Source: Nocardioides sp. JQ2195 (GTDB lineage Bacteria > Actinomycetota > Actinomycetes > Propionibacteriales > Nocardioidaceae). From it: a stretch of 64,000 nucleotides of DNA. Position numbers and translations under genes: made by a program. Under the pieces are notes generated by a model. It saw only the letters and a program-made list of their open reading frames with translations, made no database searches and was not told where the DNA came from. This document shows positions 63,025 to 64,000 of this stretch, in pieces. Positions within the stretch are counted from its first letter, which is position 1. Each line of letters starts with the position of its first letter. Location: contig NZ_CP050902.1 of the NCBI RefSeq assembly GCF_012272695.1, positions 1,674,001 to 1,738,000 of the forward strand. Direction: 5' to 3'.

Positions 63025-63768
63025 TCAGACGACGCGCACCGTGGTGCGTGCTGACGCGGTGAAGTCCCAGAGCCTGAGTGACATCGCCCGGCTGAGCCGG
63101 ATGCAGCCGTGTGACTGGGCGAAGTTGGTGCCCAGGAACCAGTTGGGGTGGATCTGGTTGCCGGTGGCCATCGAACGGGGGACCTGGTGGAAGCCGAAGC
63201 CACAGGGCGCGAACCGGATGAAGTTGTCCAACCAGACAGATCCGCTGCGGTTCAGCCTGACCCGGGCAGCGCGGCCGCAGTAGGAACCGGTGGCGTAGCT
63301 GCCGCGACTCAGCTCTCCGGGATTGTCGACCATGCCGCCCTGGGCCACGGTCCGGCCTCGGGCGTCGACCAACCACACCCAGTTCTGTGCCTGGCTGATC
63401 ACGATGCGCCGTCCGGCACCGGACCGGGCGGGCACGGGACGGGAGTCGCAGCGTCGGGCGCTGTCGGCGTACAGCCGCCGCTTGGTGACCCGGCCCGCGG
63501 TCCCGGTCTGGGCCAGGCCGTGGCGTGACTGGAACCGGATCACCGCTGACTTGGTCCAGCTGCCGGCGACTCCGTCGACGGGGCCGGCGTTGCAACCCAA
63601 GGAGTTGAGCTGCTTCTGCAGGCGAGCGGTGCCGGTGCCGGCCACGACGCGGGAAGCGTTCGTGGCACGAGCGCTGGACGGTTGCGTCGAGGCGGTCGCC
63701 GGTGACGGCACGAGCGCGACCAGTCCGAGGACGACGGCGAGCGTGAAGAACGGGGCGAGGAACTTCAT
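63025..63768 (-). CDS. L,D-transpeptidase with peptidoglycan-binding domain
   Basis: 247 aa from ATG 63768 (GGGAGA upstream). A signal peptide (FLAPFFTLAVVLGLVALVPS) exports it. A peptidoglycan-binding domain follows (LQKQLNSLGCNAGPVDGVAG, IRFQSRHGLAQTG), then the YkuD domain with catalytic Cys in SHGCIRLSRA. It forms 3-3 cross-links or anchors proteins to peptidoglycan in the cell wall. Confidence 0.92.
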   Translation of the reverse strand: MKFLAPFFTLAVVLGLVALVPSPATASTQPSSARATNASRVVAGTGTARLQKQLNSLGCNAGPVDGVAGSWTKSAVIRFQSRHGLAQTGTAGRVTKRRLYADSARRCDSRPVPARSGAGRRIVISQAQNWVWLVDARGRTVAQGGMVDNPGELSRGSYATGSYCGRAARVRLNRSGSVWLDNFIRFAPCGFGFHQVPRSMATGNQIHPNWFLGTNFAQSHGCIRLSRAMSLRLWDFTASARTTVRVV

Positions 63769-63969
63769 CGTGGTCTCCCGGAACGCGTGAGGGGTGGCAG
63801 GCGATCCACCTGACACCCTTGAGACGCACGCCCGAGCCAGAAGGTTGCGATCCCACGCGGATCACTCGGGAATGTCGCGCCCCCCGAGTCCGTTGCAGCA
63901 CCAGGACGCCCTCCGGTGCTGCTTCTCGCACTAGGCTCATGGGCAGTCACCTGTGTGGGAAGGAAATCC

Positions 63970-64000
63970 GTGAAGTACGTACACGTCGTCGACGAGGTGC
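63970..64000 (+). CDS. Start of a truncated gene
   Basis: A GTG start at 63970 preceded by GGAAGGA opens a frame reading MKYVHVVDEV to the edge of the window. Only ten codons are visible, too few for a family call. Confidence 0.5.
   Translation, partial: MKYVHVVDEV

Overview
The window is GC-rich, gene-dense actinobacterial chromosome with heavy ATGA/GTGA start-stop coupling and many GTG starts. The gene complement (KstR2 regulon, FadE30-33, IpdABC, many SDRs) looks like a nocardioform actinomycete. A Nocardioidaceae (Nocardioides-like) host is my inference; no rRNA or tRNA is present to test it.

The dominant theme is catabolism of the last steroid rings (C and D) and of alicyclic or acyl-CoA compounds. 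Positions 4011-9916 hold an operon starting with ipdA-ipdB-ipdC, followed by an SDR, a quinone oxidoreductase and an acyl-CoA dehydrogenase. Positions 42360-52174 hold fadD3, kstR2, fadE33-32-31, an enoyl-CoA hydratase, fadE30, an ipdF-like SDR and fadA6. Four exact matches to the KstR2 operator (AnCAAGnnCTTGnT) sit in front of ipdA, between two divergent operons at 32.7 kb, between fadD3 and kstR2, and between the hydratase and fadE30. A second regulator (38373-38969) has the same recognition-helix segment as KstR2.

Between these two blocks lies about 32 kb of accessory catabolism. It includes a PadR regulator; a Baeyer-Villiger monooxygenase with an esterase, SDR and AMP-ligase (10943-17872), whose divergent promoter carries a 13-bp perfect dyad; and an SDR-sulfatase-ThDP enzyme-split transketolase operon (18164-24737). 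Next come a TetR regulator, a TauD-type dioxygenase, a D-aminoacylase-like amidohydrolase, a peptide-binding lipoprotein and a stress protein. Then follow a KstR2-boxed operon (SDR, two MaoC hotdogs, gamma-carbonic-anhydrase-like protein, ThDP enzyme, MFS exporter) and a flavin hydroxyacid dehydrogenase with an alcohol dehydrogenase. A formylglycine-generating enzyme that could activate the sulfatase lies at 41385-42335. The left edge carries the two ATPases of a peptide/nickel-type ABC importer, whose other parts lie outside the window.

From 52403 rightwards the content is housekeeping: aconitase, two unknown coupled genes, a thiamine-binding-family protein, a DUF3105 protein, a small protein behind a perfect LexA/SOS box, a Nudix hydrolase, an SMP-30-like protein, dxs, a lipoprotein metallopeptidase and an L,D-transpeptidase.

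The best candidates for something undescribed are the sulfatase/ThDP/split-transketolase operon with its distant activating enzyme, the extension of the KstR2 regulon at 32.7 kb together with the KstR2 paralogue, and the palindromic double promoter at 12.5 kb. No gap between genes exceeds 300 bases.
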